Source of the DNA: Flavobacteriia bacterium
Lineage (GTDB): Bacteria; Bacteroidota; Bacteroidia; Flavobacteriales_D; Crocinitomicaceae
Assembly: GCA_016183815.1 (NCBI GenBank)
Contig: JACPDW010000010.1
Span: 248,001 to 312,000 of the forward strand
Length of the DNA stretch: 64,000 nucleotides
Direction: 5' to 3'
In this document: positions 62,059 through 64,000 of the stretch, one piece after another
Layout of the letters: every line of letters begins with the position of its first letter
Position numbering within the stretch: position 1 is the first letter of the stretch
The notes under the pieces: generated by a model
The model's database searches: none
Told to the model about the DNA's origin: nothing
Seen by the model: the letters and a program-made list of their open reading frames with translations, nothing else
Position numbers and translations under genes: made by a program

Positions 62059-64000
62059 ATGGCAGACTTAAAAGATCAGTTTCTAAATAAAGAGAATTTC
62101 TACTTGGCATTTAAGCGGTTGAAATTTCATTACTCACAGTCAAATGAGTGGTATGACCCAATAGAATTATATTCTTTTGAGGCTAATTTAGCAACCAACA
62201 TATTTCTGTTGATTGAACGAGTTAAAAATGAGAACTTTGAAGCCCATAAAATACACCTATTACCATTTCCAAAAGCAAATAAAAATGGAGCAAATAAAAT
62301 TCGTCCGTTTTATAAGATAAATATTGAAGACCAAATAATTTGGTTAGCTGTTGTGAATGTTATTGGAGATTTTTTTGAGTCTAATTTTCAAAGTTGGAAT
62401 TATGGGAATAGGTTATACCGGCCTATTTGGTTTACTGAAAATAGTGATGGTAGTTCAGAGATTAATAAAGGTTCGACAAAAAATACATCATCTTATATTT
62501 ATAGAAAATGGAGTCAAAGTTGGCCATTCTTTAGACGTCATATAAACATGACTATTCGTGCTCTGTCAAAAGGCAACAATTTAACAGTAGATGATTTCGA
62601 AAATGATATTGAAAAGGTCATCTACGAAGATGAAATGTCAAAAGAACACAAAGAATACAACTATCTTGATGGCAATTACTGGGCTTTATCAGAAAGTCAG
62701 GAGCTTTATTGGCTAACCTTAGATTTTGAAAAATTCTTTCCATCTATCCAACCTGACCTAATATTACAAAACATCAAAGAAATTCTTATAAATCAATATA
62801 ATAGGGATGATGTTAGTTTAATAATTTCAAGGATTGAAAAGTTATTAAAACCTAAAGTTTGTTTTTCTGGTTGGAGCCTTGATGATTCGATAGAGTTAAA
62901 AAACTATTTTGTAAACGACAAATCCGATAATTGCAAGGGTATTCCGACAGGGTTACTTGTTGCAGGTTTTTTAGCAAATGTAGCTTTATTAGAGCTAGAC
63001 AAAAAAATTAATTCTTGGATTAACCGTAATCGAAATCTTGCATATTTTAAGTTTGTAGACGATCAAGTGATAATCGCTAAATCTAATGAAGCTATAAAAT
63101 CATTTCTTGATTTTATTCATTTTGAGTTAGCAGGATTAAATTCAAACATTGTATTTAATGATGAGAAAATTGAGCCCGAAATATATAACTATGATCAAAA
63201 AACAGGCTTTTCTCAAAAAGAATCTTTAAATGATAGCGATAACAAGCTTAATGTAACATATCCTGAACCATTTCTTACCAATGCCCTTATGCAAATATCT
63301 AATTTGAATGGGGATGAGTTTTCATTAATGGACGAATCAGAATTGGAAAACAGTGAAAACGATTTAAAGTTTTTCCTTCTAACCGATTTCAATGACTCAG
63401 GAATAAGAAGAGATACAAGAGTTTCGTTTGCAGCTATGCGCTTGTGTAAAATAGCTAAATATTTAGAACCAAATTTCTTTCTTTTCGACCAGAATTATTC
63501 AAATATCAATCCCGATTTAATTGAAGAAAATAAATCCATAGAATTAAATAAAATTCAACTCCGTTACAAACGAATTTTTGACCTTTTGTTAAAAGCCACA
63601 ATAGAATTTCCTGATAAATTAAAATTATGGAAGAGGTGTGTTGAATTATGCTATATTTCTGGAATTGATAAAATAGACGAAATCTATCTATCCGTTGATA
63701 AAGCGAATATCCACGCAGCGAGTAAGTCTTATATCAAAGCATATATTCAAATCCTTTTAGTTGAGTTCATGCTTCAAGCAAAATCCCGTCTGTTTGAAAA
63801 GTATTCATCCTATTGGGATGCCTATCGTTTAAATCTTTTTATCTCAAATGTCTCAAAATTAGAAGTGGTATCACCTAATGAAAATCACATTTTAAAATCC
63901 TCCTCATCCTTATTTCATTTGATACAAGATTTTGTCCAAAATTCAAACTCTGACATTTATACAAACGAAGATTCAGAATACTCTTTCGAAGATTATTTTT
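62059..64000 (+). CDS. Reverse transcriptase (unknown-group/Abi-type), 3' end outside window
   Basis: I translated this from ATG at 62059; the frame stays open to the window end (647 codons). RT motifs are present: a motif-1-like NKIRPFYKINIEDQI near residue 79, motif A LDFEKFFPSI with Asp222, motif B GIPTGLLVAG (294-303) followed by FLANVAL, and motif C FVDD (332-335). Phe replaces the usual Tyr of YxDD. The C-terminal part after ~400 is long and helical, unlike group II intron maturases. No intron or retron RNA fits upstream, since pAgo ends 5 nt before. Defence-type RTs (UG/DRT) are the best guess. Confidence 0.8.
   Translation, partial: MADLKDQFLNKENFYLAFKRLKFHYSQSNEWYDPIELYSFEANLATNIFLLIERVKNENFEAHKIHLLPFPKANKNGANKIRPFYKINIEDQIIWLAVVNVIGDFFESNFQSWNYGNRLYRPIWFTENSDGSSEINKGSTKNTSSYIYRKWSQSWPFFRRHINMTIRALSKGNNLTVDDFENDIEKVIYEDEMSKEHKEYNYLDGNYWALSESQELYWLTLDFEKFFPSIQPDLILQNIKEILINQYNRDDVSLIISRIEKLLKPKVCFSGWSLDDSIELKNYFVNDKSDNCKGIPTGLLVAGFLANVALLELDKKINSWINRNRNLAYFKFVDDQVIIAKSNEAIKSFLDFIHFELAGLNSNIVFNDEKIEPEIYNYDQKTGFSQKESLNDSDNKLNVTYPEPFLTNALMQISNLNGDEFSLMDESELENSENDLKFFLLTDFNDSGIRRDTRVSFAAMRLCKIAKYLEPNFFLFDQNYSNINPDLIEENKSIELNKIQLRYKRIFDLLLKATIEFPDKLKLWKRCVELCYISGIDKIDEIYLSVDKANIHAASKSYIKAYIQILLVEFMLQAKSRLFEKYSSYWDAYRLNLFISNVSKLEVVSPNENHILKSSSSLFHLIQDFVQNSNSDIYTNEDSEYSFEDYF

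Noticed and set aside
62357-62545. 62-codon frame inside the RT gene
   Set aside because: It is out of frame with the RT, whose frame runs uninterrupted from 62059 to the window end with RT motifs.
1-64000. CRISPR array
   Set aside because: I saw no set of regularly spaced identical repeats of 20-40 bp; all repeats found are short motifs or the 11/12-bp tandem units.

Overview
The window is AT-rich chromosomal DNA from a member of the Bacteroidota, most likely the order Flavobacteriales. The evidence is several good matches to the Bacteroidota promoter -7 element TAnnTTTG, a type A T9SS sorting domain on a LamG protein, a fused E1 alpha/beta 2-oxoacid dehydrogenase, an enlarged PurF-type enzyme and a flavobacterial-type short-chain threonine dehydrogenase. 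The species cannot be named from the sequence alone.

Positions 1-5900 form an accessory defence cluster on the minus strand. It holds a small N6-adenine methylase, an Eco57I-type methylase/nuclease, an AbiGi-like protein, a class II Fic AMP-transferase with a winged helix, and a GIY-YIG/helicase protein cut by the window edge. A GxxExxY gene flanked by CTTTGCG motifs sits between the two methylase genes. An array of TGTCGA half-sites lies in front of the GIY-YIG/helicase gene.

Positions 5960-44430 are mostly core chromosome: rsmI, plsC, rpmE2, purA, a STAS protein, fur, the E1 fusion, TSUP, asnS, a CAU tRNA, miaA, fabD, rseP, pdxA, a leucyl aminopeptidase, tdh, hutU, a flippase, a sodium:solute symporter, BCCP, tmRNA, comM/yifB, purF-like, recR and envelope polysaccharide genes. 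Scars of gene flux are scattered through it: a BRO-N protein, a lipoprotein gene with a stop in its signal peptide, a truncated HxlR regulator, a decayed transposase, and a second copy of the tmRNA 3' end.

A genomic island starts at tRNA-Asp (44584-44657) and runs past the right edge. After a region rich in inverted repeats come an IntDOT-like tyrosine recombinase, an unknown protein, a MerR/excisionase-type HTH protein and a VirE-N/DUF3987 protein. Then comes one tightly packed run of nine plus-strand genes from 50114 to beyond 64000: XRE regulator, type III Mod, type III Res, a 42-codon ORF, SIR2-like NADase, HerA-like ATPase, DUF4062/ATP-binding protein, a long prokaryotic Argonaute (pAgo) whose catalytic aspartates are missing, and a reverse transcriptase. 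Gaps between neighbours are -11 to +6 nt, so the run probably forms one operon.

The most interesting part is the right end of the island. A predicted inactive pAgo is directly followed, after 5 nt, by an RT with an FVDD active site and preceded by a DUF4062 ATPase-like protein carrying 11/12-bp tandem repeats. The first 19 codons of the pAgo are duplicated, diverged mostly at third codon positions, as the start of the 42-codon ORF between res and sir2. This suggests that sir2-herA-DUF4062 was inserted as a module, or that a short peptide is shared. The pAgo-RT pairing is a candidate undescribed defence system.
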